Below, piece after piece: positions 1 through 7,725 of a stretch of 64,000 nucleotides of DNA. The notes under the pieces were generated by a model. That model did no database searches. It saw only the letters and a list, made by a program, of their open reading frames with translations, and was not told the origin of the DNA. The DNA comes from JACJYC01 sp964558465 (GTDB taxonomy: Bacteria > Bacteroidota > Bacteroidia > Chitinophagales > Saprospiraceae): NCBI GenBank assembly GCA_964558465.1, contig CAZLEF010000005.1, forward strand, positions 1 through 64,000, in the 5' to 3' direction. A program made the translations under genes and the position numbers. How positions within the stretch are numbered: position 1 is the stretch's first letter; each line of letters opens with the position of its first letter.

Positions 1-1314
1 GCCGCGCTGCATGAGGTAAAAAAGCTGGTCTTCGCCGATCTTGGAGGTGGTGGCCTCGTGTTCTACCCTGGCGGTGGGGTTCTCCACTTCCAGGTAGGGG
101 AAGGTATGCGCGCCGCATTTGTCTCCCATGAGCAAGGAATCGCACTGGGAGAAGTTGTGGGCGTTTTCCGCTTTCTTCCCGATTTTTACCAGGCCGCGGT
201 ACGAGTTGTTGCTGAATCCGGCGGAAATTCCTTTGGAGATGATGGTGCTCCGCGTGTTTTTGCCGATATGGATCATTTTGGTGCCGGTGTCGGCCTGCTG
301 GTAGTTGTTGGTAACGGCCACGGAATAAAATTCGCCCACCGAATTGTTGCCTTTCAAAATGCAACTGGGGTATTTCCAGGTGATGGCCGAGCCGGTTTCC
401 ACTTGCGTCCACGTGATCTTGGAATTGAAGCCGGCGCAAAGGCCGCGTTTGGTCACAAAGTTGTAGATGCCGCCTTTGCCCTCCTTGTCGCCGGGGTACC
501 AGTTTTGTACCGTGGAGTATTTGATGGTGGCGTTGTCCATCGCTACGAGTTCGACCACGGCGGCGTGCAACTGGTTTTCGTCGCGCATAGGCGCCGTGCA
601 GCCTTCGAGGTAACTCACATACGCGCCTTCTTCGGCTACGATCAGCGTGCGCTCGAACTGGCCGGTATTGGCGGTATTGATCCGGAAATAGGTGGACAAT
701 TCCATCGGGCAGCGAACGCCTTTGGGAATGTACACGAACGATCCGTCGCTGAAAACGGCTGAATTCAGGGCGGCGAAATAGTTGTCGGACGCGGGCACCA
801 CGCTGCCCAGGTATTTTTGGATGAGTTCGGGATGGTCGTGAACCGCCTCGCTGAAGGAACTGAAAACGATACCCAATTCCATGAGCTTTTCCTTATAGGT
901 CGTTTTCACGGAGACGCTGTCGATCACGGCGTCCACGGCTACCCCGGCGAGCAGTTTTTGTTCTTCGAGGGGGATGCCCAGTTTGGCGAAAGTGCGCAAC
1001 AGTTCAGGGTCCACCTCGTCGAGGCTCTTCAGTTCCGGCTTCCTTTTGGGCGCGGCATAGTAGATGATATCCTGGTAATCGATGGGCGGATAATGCACAT
1101 TGGGCCATTTGGGTTCGGTCATGGTCAGCCAGTGCCGGAACGCCTTCAGGCGCCATTCCAGGAGGAAGGCCGGTTCGTTCTTTTTAGCAGAAATGGCCCT
1201 GACGATGTCTTCGTTCAGCCCTTTGGGCAGGGTTTCCGTATCGATATCGCTGGTGAAACCGTACTTGTAGTCGCTTTGGGTATGCGCCTCAAGGGTTTGC
1301 ATGGAATCGCTCAT
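1..1314 (-). CDS. sufB: Fe-S cluster assembly scaffold SufB (3' end outside window)
   Basis: SufB is the core subunit of the cytosolic SufBCD complex that builds iron-sulfur clusters. The minus strand reads open for 438 codons from an ATG at 1314 to the window edge, beginning MSDSMQTLEAHTQSDYKYGF. Recognisable SufB stretches are YIPKGVRCPMELSTYFRIN, LIVAEEGAYVSYLEGCTAP, CAGFNSKITWTQVETGSAIT and the C-terminal SQCDSLLMGDKCGAHTFPY. The usual length is about 480 residues, so only roughly the last 40 are missing. A TAnnTTTG box lies 35 bases upstream of the start. sufC and sufD would be expected beyond the left edge (inference). Overlapping long plus-strand frames are shadows of this gene. Confidence 0.96.
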   Translation of the reverse strand, partial: MSDSMQTLEAHTQSDYKYGFTSDIDTETLPKGLNEDIVRAISAKKNEPAFLLEWRLKAFRHWLTMTEPKWPNVHYPPIDYQDIIYYAAPKRKPELKSLDEVDPELLRTFAKLGIPLEEQKLLAGVAVDAVIDSVSVKTTYKEKLMELGIVFSSFSEAVHDHPELIQKYLGSVVPASDNYFAALNSAVFSDGSFVYIPKGVRCPMELSTYFRINTANTGQFERTLIVAEEGAYVSYLEGCTAPMRDENQLHAAVVELVAMDNATIKYSTVQNWYPGDKEGKGGIYNFVTKRGLCAGFNSKITWTQVETGSAITWKYPSCILKGNNSVGEFYSVAVTNNYQQADTGTKMIHIGKNTRSTIISKGISAGFSNNSYRGLVKIGKKAENAHNFSQCDSLLMGDKCGAHTFPYLEVENPTARVEHEATTSKIGEDQLFYLMQRG

Positions 1315-1348
1315 TGGACAAAGGTCTTATTTAGACTGATTTTAAACA

Positions 1349-1356
1349 CAAAGGTA
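1349..1356 (-). promoter_or_regulatory. Bacteroidota-type -7 box of sufB
   Basis: Read on the minus strand this is TACCTTTG, an exact match to the Bacteroidota -7 consensus TAnnTTTG, 35 bases before the sufB ATG. The upstream DNA is AT-rich; a -33 TTTG element with ideal spacing is not clear. Confidence 0.55.
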
Positions 1357-1427
1357 CTTTAAGTTATACAAAAAAGTATAAATAAGGTTTAAAATTTGTT
1401 GATTTTTACCCGCCTTACGAGGTGGGT

Positions 1428-1508
1428 GTTGATTTGTTGATGCGTTGATGAGTTGATTCGATGGCTGCCGTTTCAAATCAACGCATCAACAAATCAACAA
1501 ATCAACAA
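1428..1508. repeat. Hairpin made of short tandem repeats (family member 1)
   Basis: The left arm is built of GTTGATTT/GTTGATGC units, the centre contains ATGGCTGCCGTTT, and the right arm is the complementary run of ATCAACGC/AATCAACA units ending at the hldD stop codon. Arms pair imperfectly over about 30 bases. Related elements with other unit sequences but a similar GC-rich centre occur at 12275, 20395, 30121, 32366 and 36940. It may act as a transcription terminator downstream of hldD, but the repeat architecture is more elaborate than a terminator needs. Confidence 0.75.
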
Positions 1509-1511
1509 TAT

Positions 1512-2480
1512 TCAATAAGCTTCCTCCCCCTTCAAATACCATTTCACATAATCCCCAATCCCCTCCTCCAGGCTGAAAAACGGGTCGGTATACCCTGCCC
1601 GGCGGAGCTTGGACATGTCGGCCTCCGTGAAATATTGGTAGGTATCGCGGATATCGGCGGGGGTATCGATGAAGGAAATATCGGGTTCGAGGCCCATTGC
1701 GCGGAAGGTGAGGGAGGCCAGGTCGTAAAAAGAACGGGCTTTGCCGGTACCAAGATTGTAAAGGCCGGATGCGGGGCGGTGTTGCATCAGCCAGACACAG
1801 ACTTTGACCACATCTTTGACGTAGATAAAATCGCGGCTTTGTTGCCCGTCCGCAAAATCGGGCCGGTGGCTGCGGAAGAGTTTCATTTTTCCGGTGGCCT
1901 TGATCTGGCGGGCGGTGTGGAAGACGACGCTGGCCATGCGGCCCTTGTGGTATTCGTTGGGGCCGTAAACGTTAAAGAATTTGAGCCCTGCCCAGAACGG
2001 CGGTTGTTTTTCCTGCCGGAGGGCCCAAATGTCGAAGTCGTTTTTGGAGCGGCCGTAGGGGTTGAGCGGTTTCAGGCGGGAAACGACCTCGTGGTCGTCC
2101 CGGTAGCCCAGTTCACCCAGGCCGTACGTGGCAGCGCTGGAGGCGTACACCAGCGGGATGCGGTAGCGGGCGCAGCGTTCCCAGACAGCCTGTGAATAAT
2201 GCAGGTTGAGCTCCTCGAAAATAGCCGTATCTTGCTCGGTGGTGTCTGTACGGGCGCCGAGGTGGAAGATGCCGTCGACGGCTTCGTGGTATTGATCCAG
2301 CCAGTTGAAAAAAGCATTGCGGTCGATTTTAGGGAGGAATGTTTTCCCCGTCAGGTTGGGGATTTTATCAGGCCGGTTGAAATCGTCCACGAGCATCAGG
2401 TCGTCCATACCCTGTTCGAGGCAATACCCTGCGAGACAACTGCCAATGAAACCCGCTGCGCCGGTGATGACGTAGAACAT
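1512..2480 (-). CDS. hldD: ADP-L-glycero-D-manno-heptose 6-epimerase
   Basis: HldD epimerises ADP-D-glycero-manno-heptose to the L-glycero form, the last step in making the heptose donor for the lipopolysaccharide inner core; it is a cytoplasmic NADP-dependent short-chain dehydrogenase/reductase. The protein (322 aa) starts MFYVITGAAGFIGSC with the Rossmann GxxGxxG near residue 7. It contains the S-x24-YxxxK type catalytic set (SSAATYG, then NPYGRSKNDFD) and the family-specific NVYGPNEYHKGRMASV. The ATG at 2480 is chosen because the Rossmann motif begins five residues later; the open frame extends upstream but through low-quality sequence. A near-consensus TACCTTTA box lies just upstream. Confidence 0.93.
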   Translation of the reverse strand: MFYVITGAAGFIGSCLAGYCLEQGMDDLMLVDDFNRPDKIPNLTGKTFLPKIDRNAFFNWLDQYHEAVDGIFHLGARTDTTEQDTAIFEELNLHYSQAVWERCARYRIPLVYASSAATYGLGELGYRDDHEVVSRLKPLNPYGRSKNDFDIWALRQEKQPPFWAGLKFFNVYGPNEYHKGRMASVVFHTARQIKATGKMKLFRSHRPDFADGQQSRDFIYVKDVVKVCVWLMQHRPASGLYNLGTGKARSFYDLASLTFRAMGLEPDISFIDTPADIRDTYQYFTEADMSKLRRAGYTDPFFSLEEGIGDYVKWYLKGEEAY

Positions 2481-2498
2481 GTGTTTTTTTTTGGGGGG

Positions 2499-2506
2499 TA
2501 AAGGTA
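2499..2506 (-). promoter_or_regulatory. Probable -7 box of hldD
   Basis: Minus strand TACCTTTA, one base off TAnnTTTG, 19 bases upstream of the chosen hldD start and directly followed by a C-run and A-run. It supports the start at 2480 over an upstream in-frame start. Confidence 0.4.
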
Positions 2507-2662
2507 TTAAATTTTGGGTCGGGTGGCATCGACTTCGCTCAGCCACCCGTGGGTGAGTGCTTCGGCCTCCGGACGACGAAGTCGGCTACGCTCAGCAAAG
2601 AGGGTGAGGGGCGGTATTACTGGACGTTTGCACTGGCTACGTGGACGCGCTTAGTCGGCCAT

Positions 2663-2686
2663 GTGAGACAGTGCTTAGTTATAGCC
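2663..2686 (-). repeat. attC-like 3' end of the ParB/Dam module
   Basis: The plus strand reads GTGAGAC, 8 bases, GTTATAGCC. The reverse complements of both boxes occur in mirror order at 5092-5111 (GGCTATAAC, 4 bases, GTCTCAC), on the other side of the two-gene module. On the coding (minus) strand the site begins three bases after the methyltransferase stop, as attC sites follow cassette genes. A further inverted pair GCACTG/CAGTGC extends the possible stem to about 2630. No integrase is in the window, so the attC reading is inference. Confidence 0.4.
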
Positions 2687-2689
2687 ATA

Positions 2690-3574
2690 TTATATAATGA
2701 TTAAATTTTGAAGACCTAAGTCAATGCTTTTTATGGATGCTTGCCTCGGCAATTTTATCTCATCACAAAAAATAAACACCTCCTTCCCTTTATACACTGT
2801 AGAAGCAGAATACTGTAAATCATATAAAAAATGTCGCCTTTCATTGTAGAGAGTTAATATATCAGGTACTCCGTCATATGAAAGTATCCACTTTCTATTA
2901 ATTTGATTTTGAATGATATGTGACAATTGTAAATGATCGTTTTTTGAGTAAAAATTTGGATAAAGATCGCTGCCTTTCATGAAATATGGCGGATCAAAAT
3001 ATACTAAAGTGTTTTCTGGTAAATTGGGTATATAATTACTGATGTAAAATTCCGCATCAAAATTACTAATAGCAATCCTGTTTTTAAATAAGGCAATGGA
3101 TTCAATTCGTCTTATTAATTCGTTACGATTAAATCGAGCATCCATTTTATAGTTTCCTTGCTGGGAATAACCGCCAATTACGCCAGCATTTAATACTCCT
3201 GATCTATTACATCTATTGAGATAAAAAATAGCAAATCCTAATTCTAGTAAATTATCGTTATCAAGGCGTTTAACAATGGCCTTTTGCCGTCTCCACTCTT
3301 CAATAGTGAGGGATGCGCTTGATATTAATTGGCAAAATTTTTCTGTATAGTTAAGAATGGAATACCAGAACGCATATATTCCATAACTATAGTCATTTAA
3401 ATGTATATATTGAACTTTGTTTTTCAATAGTAACTCAATTCCGACTCCTGCTCCACCTGCGTAGGGTTCAACATAATGCCCATTAATGAGATTTGCCTCT
3501 AAAATCTCTATAACAAACGGTGTAAGGCGTTGCTTACCCCCTGGGTATCTTAATGGTGTGTTATATAAGCTCAT
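2690..3574 (-). CDS. Dam-type (D12 class) DNA adenine N6-methyltransferase
   Basis: Transfers methyl from S-adenosylmethionine to adenine N6 in DNA. The 294-aa protein has the D12/Dam layout: N-terminal LRYPGGKQRL, the SAM-binding motif EPYAGGAGVG at about residues 36-45, the small-domain motif NRCNRSGVLN near 120, and the catalytic DPPY at about 194-197. The start ATG lies two bases after the stop of the ParB-like gene, so the two genes are one transcript. It is much more AT-rich than sufB/hldD, a sign of transfer. No restriction nuclease gene is adjacent; the partner ParB-like protein is the only candidate effector. Target sequence cannot be read from the sequence. Confidence 0.93.
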   Translation of the reverse strand: MSLYNTPLRYPGGKQRLTPFVIEILEANLINGHYVEPYAGGAGVGIELLLKNKVQYIHLNDYSYGIYAFWYSILNYTEKFCQLISSASLTIEEWRRQKAIVKRLDNDNLLELGFAIFYLNRCNRSGVLNAGVIGGYSQQGNYKMDARFNRNELIRRIESIALFKNRIAISNFDAEFYISNYIPNLPENTLVYFDPPYFMKGSDLYPNFYSKNDHLQLSHIIQNQINRKWILSYDGVPDILTLYNERRHFLYDLQYSASTVYKGKEVFIFCDEIKLPRQASIKSIDLGLQNLIII

Positions 3575-3576
3575 AT

Positions 3577-5067
3577 TTAATTCATTGCCTCTAAAAGAGG
3601 ATATACGTTACTAAAAAGGATGCAAATATCGGAAGGAATAATTGAAAACGAAGGATTATGAACTAATTGATTCATTGAAGTTACCGATAAAAGTCCGTCG
3701 CTTTTGCTTATTTCAGTGAGTGCACCATGTAAGACTTTTAACATTTGAGTGTTACTGTTATTGTTTGTCAGATGAGCAGTTACCTCTTTTAAAATCTCAA
3801 CTAATTTTTTTTCATTGCCGTTAAGTTTCGTCAAACTAATCGAATTGTCATTACAATATGCCTTTGCTGAAATTTCAAACATACTGCGTAAAACGAAACA
3901 AAAAGCAATTGGATTGTCACTAATTTTTAGTTTTTTTAACTCATCCCTCAATGTTACGACTTTTTGTCTATTGTTACCTCTTGGAATAAACTTCTTCAAT
4001 AATTTAGATACATATTTAGAGTCATTTGTTGCGTAAGACCTACTTGATTGAGTTGATGGCCCTGCTGTTGCTGCCGCGACAGCTCCACTATTGGTATTTG
4101 TTGGTGTAGTGGTTGTGTTATGAGTTCCTCCTTGGGATTGTGATTGACTCCCTGATACTTGGGGTGTCGTTGAATTTTGGCTATTATTAGGCGTATTTGA
4201 AGGGGCAGTATTGACGTTAGAATTAGAGGGTTGGCTACTACTACCCTGAGTTGAGCTAGACGGGCTATTTATTTGTATAGGAGTTATTCCATATGCTACC
4301 CCAAAATCATTACTACTATCTCTAATCCTTTTAAAATCTAATAATTCTAAACCAATATCTCGCATTACATCCTCTAAATTTGGTTGCAATGGTATCTTCG
4401 GGTAGGCCGTTACCAAATCAACAATCGAAGCTGTATTAAATCTAGGATAAATTTTCCGAAGAGCCTCTTCTAATACTGTAATTGGATACTCTCCTCCCCA
4501 ACGTTCGATCTGCTGGCCAGTCAAATTTTTCCCATTTTTCAAATATTTTTCTAAAATATCAAGTGCTGGCTCCGATGATCTATTTACATCTCTATTATGC
4601 CTTGCTCTTGCGACGGAATTCCAAGGATCACGGCTTGCTTTTTCTCCTTTACCATGTGCAAGCGTAACAATTTTATCAACTTTATCAACCTCTGAAGCAT
4701 CGTAGATGGTACACGGCACTTTTATATTGTCATTTTTCCATGCATTGTCCAATTGGCTGATTTTCGTAAGAATTGAAGTGGGAATACCAAATTCATTTGG
4801 GTTAGCGTAATTTAGTATCAACTTTAGCGAAGCAATTCTTCTATTTCCTTCTTTTACTGTTAGGGTTTTATTGTTATCTAGCACAATAATGTTTTCAGTA
4901 TGCAAGTATCCGTCATCAATGATACTTTCCATAATTGCAAAGAATCGGTCAGGCTTTATGGAAATCATAGCCTTTATTGCTTCGTTCTCCGTTTTTTGTG
5001 GAGTTGTACGATAGTTTTTTAAGTCCAATAAGAGATCCTTTACTTCGATTTGTTCTGATTTTGGCAT
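3577..5067 (-). CDS. ParB-like N-terminal domain protein with S/T/N-rich linker and helical C-terminus
   Basis: The first ~110 residues resemble the ParB/sulfiredoxin N-terminal fold: VKDLLLDLKNYRTT, then LTVKEGNRRIASLKLIL, the family's conserved GNRR(I)xA motif. Residues ~110-265 contain a helical part with KGEKASRDPWNSVARARHNRD. Residues ~266-345 are a low-complexity Ser/Thr/Asn/Gln linker. The last ~150 residues are mostly helical and end NQLVHNPSFSIIPSDICILF, which recalls C-terminal helical domains found on defence-associated proteins. It is not a chromosome-partitioning ParB (no helix-turn-helix seen, no parA nearby). It is coupled to the Dam-type methyltransferase by a 2-base gap. A role in a modification-based defence or mobile-element system is inference. 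Confidence 0.75.
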   Translation of the reverse strand: MPKSEQIEVKDLLLDLKNYRTTPQKTENEAIKAMISIKPDRFFAIMESIIDDGYLHTENIIVLDNNKTLTVKEGNRRIASLKLILNYANPNEFGIPTSILTKISQLDNAWKNDNIKVPCTIYDASEVDKVDKIVTLAHGKGEKASRDPWNSVARARHNRDVNRSSEPALDILEKYLKNGKNLTGQQIERWGGEYPITVLEEALRKIYPRFNTASIVDLVTAYPKIPLQPNLEDVMRDIGLELLDFKRIRDSSNDFGVAYGITPIQINSPSSSTQGSSSQPSNSNVNTAPSNTPNNSQNSTTPQVSGSQSQSQGGTHNTTTTPTNTNSGAVAAATAGPSTQSSRSYATNDSKYVSKLLKKFIPRGNNRQKVVTLRDELKKLKISDNPIAFCFVLRSMFEISAKAYCNDNSISLTKLNGNEKKLVEILKEVTAHLTNNNSNTQMLKVLHGALTEISKSDGLLSVTSMNQLVHNPSFSIIPSDICILFSNVYPLLEAMN

Positions 5068-5090
5068 AAGCTTATTTTATTTATTTTACT

Positions 5091-5382
5091 TGGCTATAAC
5101 TCTTGTCTCACGCAACTCCCCCTATATAACCTCTATTGCGTAAAAACCCATTATATCTATACGTTGATGCACAAACAAAAGTTGCGTAAAGCCAACCCAT
5201 CCGGCTGGTTTTATGCAACTGCTGAACCGATAAACGACTGGAAAGGAAAGGAATAAGATTCATATGGCGGTTGTTTAGCAATGTAAAGCTATCCTGAAAA
5301 TTTCAAATCTCCAAATCAGCTAACGGACTTTTTAAAATCACGCAGCATTTCTGTTTTTCCTGCCAATATCGTGCAAGGGTCC
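5091..5382. repeat. ~290-bp direct repeat, copy 1
   Basis: Closely matches 7726-8021 across nearly its whole length, from (T)GGCTA..AACTCTTGTCTCAC to TGCCAATATCGT. Read on the minus strand it ends with GTGAGAC-N4-GTTATAGCC just before the ParB-like gene. It contains a strong hairpin at 5181-5219 (GTTGCGTAAAGCC paired with GGCTGGTTTTATGCAAC) and, at its far end on the minus strand, the last ~24 codons of a lost gene (reading ARYWQEKQKCCVILKSPLAD). Each copy sits immediately upstream of a cassette-like gene unit, so it may supply a promoter or a recombination site. Confidence 0.8.
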
Positions 5383-5398
5383 CCGCTGTCACTAATCA

Positions 5399-5650
5399 CG
5401 AAAAGTGTACCAGAAGTTCAAGGATTTGGACGCCTGGATACCCTGCCAGCTGCGCTACTGTATCTGGAAGCAATGGAAGAAGCCCAAACGTAGGTTGCGG
5501 GCTTTCTTGCAACGGGGCGTGGAAGCAAGTTGGGCAAGGCGGTTTGCCTACTCCCGCATGGGCGGATGGGCGATAGCCTATAGCCCGATAATCCCTAAGG
5601 GACAAGTTGGGGACAACGGTAACGGAAGTGTGCCTGGAGCGAGTAGTCAG
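5399..5650 (+). pseudogene. Group II intron reverse transcriptase/maturase, C-terminal scrap
   Basis: The frame at 5405 reads KFKDLDAWIPCQLRYCIWKQ, followed by KKPKRRLRAFLQRGVE and AYSRMGGWAIAYSPI, which is the maturase-specific C-terminal domain of group II intron-encoded proteins. The frame breaks near 5600 and continues in another frame as TTVTEVCLERV. Nothing of the reverse transcriptase palm (YADD) domain is present, and no intron domain V was recognised, so this is a dead fragment. The rest of the 5650-5885 stretch shows nothing identifiable. Confidence 0.75.
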
Positions 5651-5885
5651 GCTCAACATTACCCTGCTCAAATGTACGCTTTGCGTTGAACTTGACCAAT
5701 TTTTTGACTGGCTTGGCGCCGGACAATTTTCACCCACCAAAAGCGCCATGGTGCAAGCCCAATCGAAATGTCACAGCTGGATTACTCAAACGTTTTTTGG
5801 TCAAAATAATACTTCACCCCATCCAGGATTTAAAAAAGTGGCTGAAAGATTTTTTCGTCTTTTTCAATATTTTGAATCATTTGCT

Positions 5886-6851
5886 TCATTTCCTTTTCTT
5901 TTGATACCTTGCGAGTCTATCTCTTCCTTTTCTGGTTAGGATTCCCTCTTCAAGACCTTTTCTTAAATCCCTTGTTGCGGTTGCCGTTGAAATTTTGGGG
6001 AACATTTTGAGGTAGTCCTTCCTTGTGAAATCAGCTATATCAGTTTGATCCAAAAAGTAATTCAAGCGTTCCATATCCGTAAAATTATCCCTTTGGTTGT
6101 CCACCAATTCCTCTAAACTCAACTTTATCTTACCCAACAAGTATTCAACAAATTTTGTGGATAGTCCTTCCTTATCGCACTGGCTCAATACATTATAATA
6201 TTCTTCCTGGCTTTTCTTTATCTCTTGCTCGATCGGCAAATACTCAAATACCGGGTTTGCCTTCATTAGTATCACAGTCTGCCACAACCGCCCCATCCTT
6301 CCATTTCCATCCATAAAAGGATGTATAAATTCCATCTCATAGTGGAACACGCAACTCTTGATGATCAGATTATCTTCACCTTCTTTAAGATACTTGAACA
6401 AGCCGGTCATCAAATTATCGACATTCCATCCTGGTGGGGCTAAATGTGTTATTCTGTCCCCTTGAATTACTCCGACTGAACTTGTCCTGAACTGGCCCGG
6501 CATCTCCACAAGGCCTGACATTAACAACCTGTGCGCCTCTAAATAAGATTCCTTCGAGAAGGCGTCAAAGTTTGAAAGATTATCGTATGCCTGAATCGCA
6601 TTCTGTACCTCTTTGATATCCCTGGAGGGTCCAATTACAGGTTTATGGTCAATGATCGCGGTAATCTGATCTTCGTTCAAAGTATTCCCTTCTATTGCCA
6701 AGGATGCACGAATGGTCTTTACTTTGTTTTTTTTCCTAAGCTCCGTCTGCGGCTTCCTCAGATGGGTGGCATCTACAACGCCAAGCAGCCTGCCAATCTC
6801 AATTGACAAATTGATTATTTGAGGCGTTCCTTCGTAGTATTTGTGAATCAT
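5886..6851 (-). CDS. Fic/DOC family protein (predicted AMP-transferase)
   Basis: Fic proteins usually transfer AMP from ATP onto target proteins. The 321-aa product has the complete Fic motif HPFMDGNGRMGRLW (catalytic His near residue 177), a beta-hairpin flap region before it, and an N-terminal inhibitory motif SLAIEGN (S/T-xxx-E-G/N) near residues 50-56, which makes it a self-inhibited class II Fic. The C-terminal part (LNYFLDQTDIADFTRKDYLK) looks like a winged-helix. I chose the ATG at 6851 because a perfect promoter box TATCTTTG at 6873-6880 overlaps the two upstream in-frame ATGs. It lies downstream of an attC-like site in the accessory island; a stress or defence role is inference. Confidence 0.92.
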   Translation of the reverse strand: MIHKYYEGTPQIINLSIEIGRLLGVVDATHLRKPQTELRKKNKVKTIRASLAIEGNTLNEDQITAIIDHKPVIGPSRDIKEVQNAIQAYDNLSNFDAFSKESYLEAHRLLMSGLVEMPGQFRTSSVGVIQGDRITHLAPPGWNVDNLMTGLFKYLKEGEDNLIIKSCVFHYEMEFIHPFMDGNGRMGRLWQTVILMKANPVFEYLPIEQEIKKSQEEYYNVLSQCDKEGLSTKFVEYLLGKIKLSLEELVDNQRDNFTDMERLNYFLDQTDIADFTRKDYLKMFPKISTATATRDLRKGLEEGILTRKGRDRLARYQKKRK

Positions 6852-6872
6852 GATGCCATCGTTTGATCGCAT

Positions 6873-6880
6873 CAAAGATA
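6873..6880 (-). promoter_or_regulatory. -7 box of the fic gene
   Basis: Minus strand TATCTTTG, an exact TAnnTTTG. It overlaps upstream in-frame ATGs at 6875 and 6872 and therefore decides the start at 6851, leaving a leader of under 25 bases. Confidence 0.55.
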
Positions 6881-6948
6881 CGAATCGTACTTAAAAGCTA
6901 CAAATATAAAGTCAAATTCAGATCGTTTATTTTGTTTGACAGGATTGA

Positions 6949-7015
6949 GCGCAACGGTCTGTGCTCACGACATAGCGGCGCATAGCCGCTATGGACGTTG
7001 AGCACTTTGTTAGCC
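6949..7015 (-). repeat. attC-like palindromic site
   Basis: On the minus strand the site reads GGCTAAC, 2 bases, GTGCTCA, a loop containing the perfect pair CATAGCGGC/GCCGCTATG, then TGAGCAC, a 5-base spacer and GTTGCGC. The outer boxes, inner boxes and unequal spacers match the R''-L''-L'-R' plan of integron attC sites. The stop codon TAA of the gene at 7010 lies inside the first core box GGCTAAC, a usual arrangement in gene cassettes. The last box is not a perfect GTTRRRY. No integrase gene is seen. Confidence 0.5.
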
Positions 7016-7723
7016 ACCGTGTTCAATTTTTATATTTTCTTCTTTGAATCTTAATTCTCTAAACTCTTTTATCTCGAAGATTTCAGAAATGTCTTCAATG
7101 CTTCCAATTTCAAGAATTAAAGGTTTTTTTTCTTCATTGTTTACGAATATTCGAAACTCGTTTTGATGCTCGAATTTCGTTGGTTTGTAGAAAACATCTA
7201 AATCTCCATTATGTGTTTTTTCGTCGTAGTATCTTACCAAGCTCCAATAATAAGTTTTATTTAAATTCTTAATCGCTGTATCAATTCGATTTAAAAATTC
7301 TTTTGGGTTAAATATCACAAGAAACGAATCCCCAAATTCCATATTTCTTTCGTCAAGTCTATCTGTCTTCATTGATAAATTTGAAGTAATGGCAATCATC
7401 GAAAAAATATTCCCCTCTAAATCAGGATTAGCTATTCTTAATTGAGCGCTTGAAAAAGTATTTTTCTCAGAGTCTCTTCTGAATTCAATTTCTTTCCCTT
7501 CCCATTCGATTTTTAACCAAGTTACTTGTTCGATTCTTTCAATTCCTTCTTGTATGTCTTTTCTTTGTTCATCATCTTCCATTTCTTTAAAATAATTTAT
7601 CGAATTCATAAAAACGATTCCTTTATTTCTAAATGCTTCAATATGTTCCCTTTTACCTAATTTGATAAGATGATGGATTAAATTTTGGCTCATTGGCTTT
7701 AACTTTTCAGTTTTTTCCTTCAT
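7010..7723 (-). CDS. Hypothetical protein in a cassette-like unit
   Basis: 237 aa, no signal peptide or membrane segment, charged and AT-rich. I do not recognise the family with certainty. It starts MKEKTEKLKPMSQNLIHHL, followed by KREHIEAFRNKGIVFMNSIN and a pattern of beta strands with a late acidic tail EIFEIKEFRELRFKEENIKI. The layout is reminiscent of single-gene accessory proteins common in Bacteroidota islands. The ATG at 7723 follows directly after the box GTTAGCC (7727-7733), and the stop lies inside the next attC-like site, so the gene fits a cassette with almost no spare sequence. The longer open frame starting upstream would run through that box and is rejected. Confidence 0.7.
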   Translation of the reverse strand: MKEKTEKLKPMSQNLIHHLIKLGKREHIEAFRNKGIVFMNSINYFKEMEDDEQRKDIQEGIERIEQVTWLKIEWEGKEIEFRRDSEKNTFSSAQLRIANPDLEGNIFSMIAITSNLSMKTDRLDERNMEFGDSFLVIFNPKEFLNRIDTAIKNLNKTYYWSLVRYYDEKTHNGDLDVFYKPTKFEHQNEFRIFVNNEEKKPLILEIGSIEDISEIFEIKEFRELRFKEENIKIEHGG

Positions 7724-7725
7724 AG

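Noticed and set aside
58..1362. Long plus-strand open frames opposite sufB
   Set aside because: They are antisense shadows of a strongly conserved sufB reading on the minus strand.
3577..5067. Plasmid partitioning ParB
   Set aside because: No parA, no parS-like sites, no recognisable DNA-binding helix-turn-helix; only the N-terminal domain is ParB-like.
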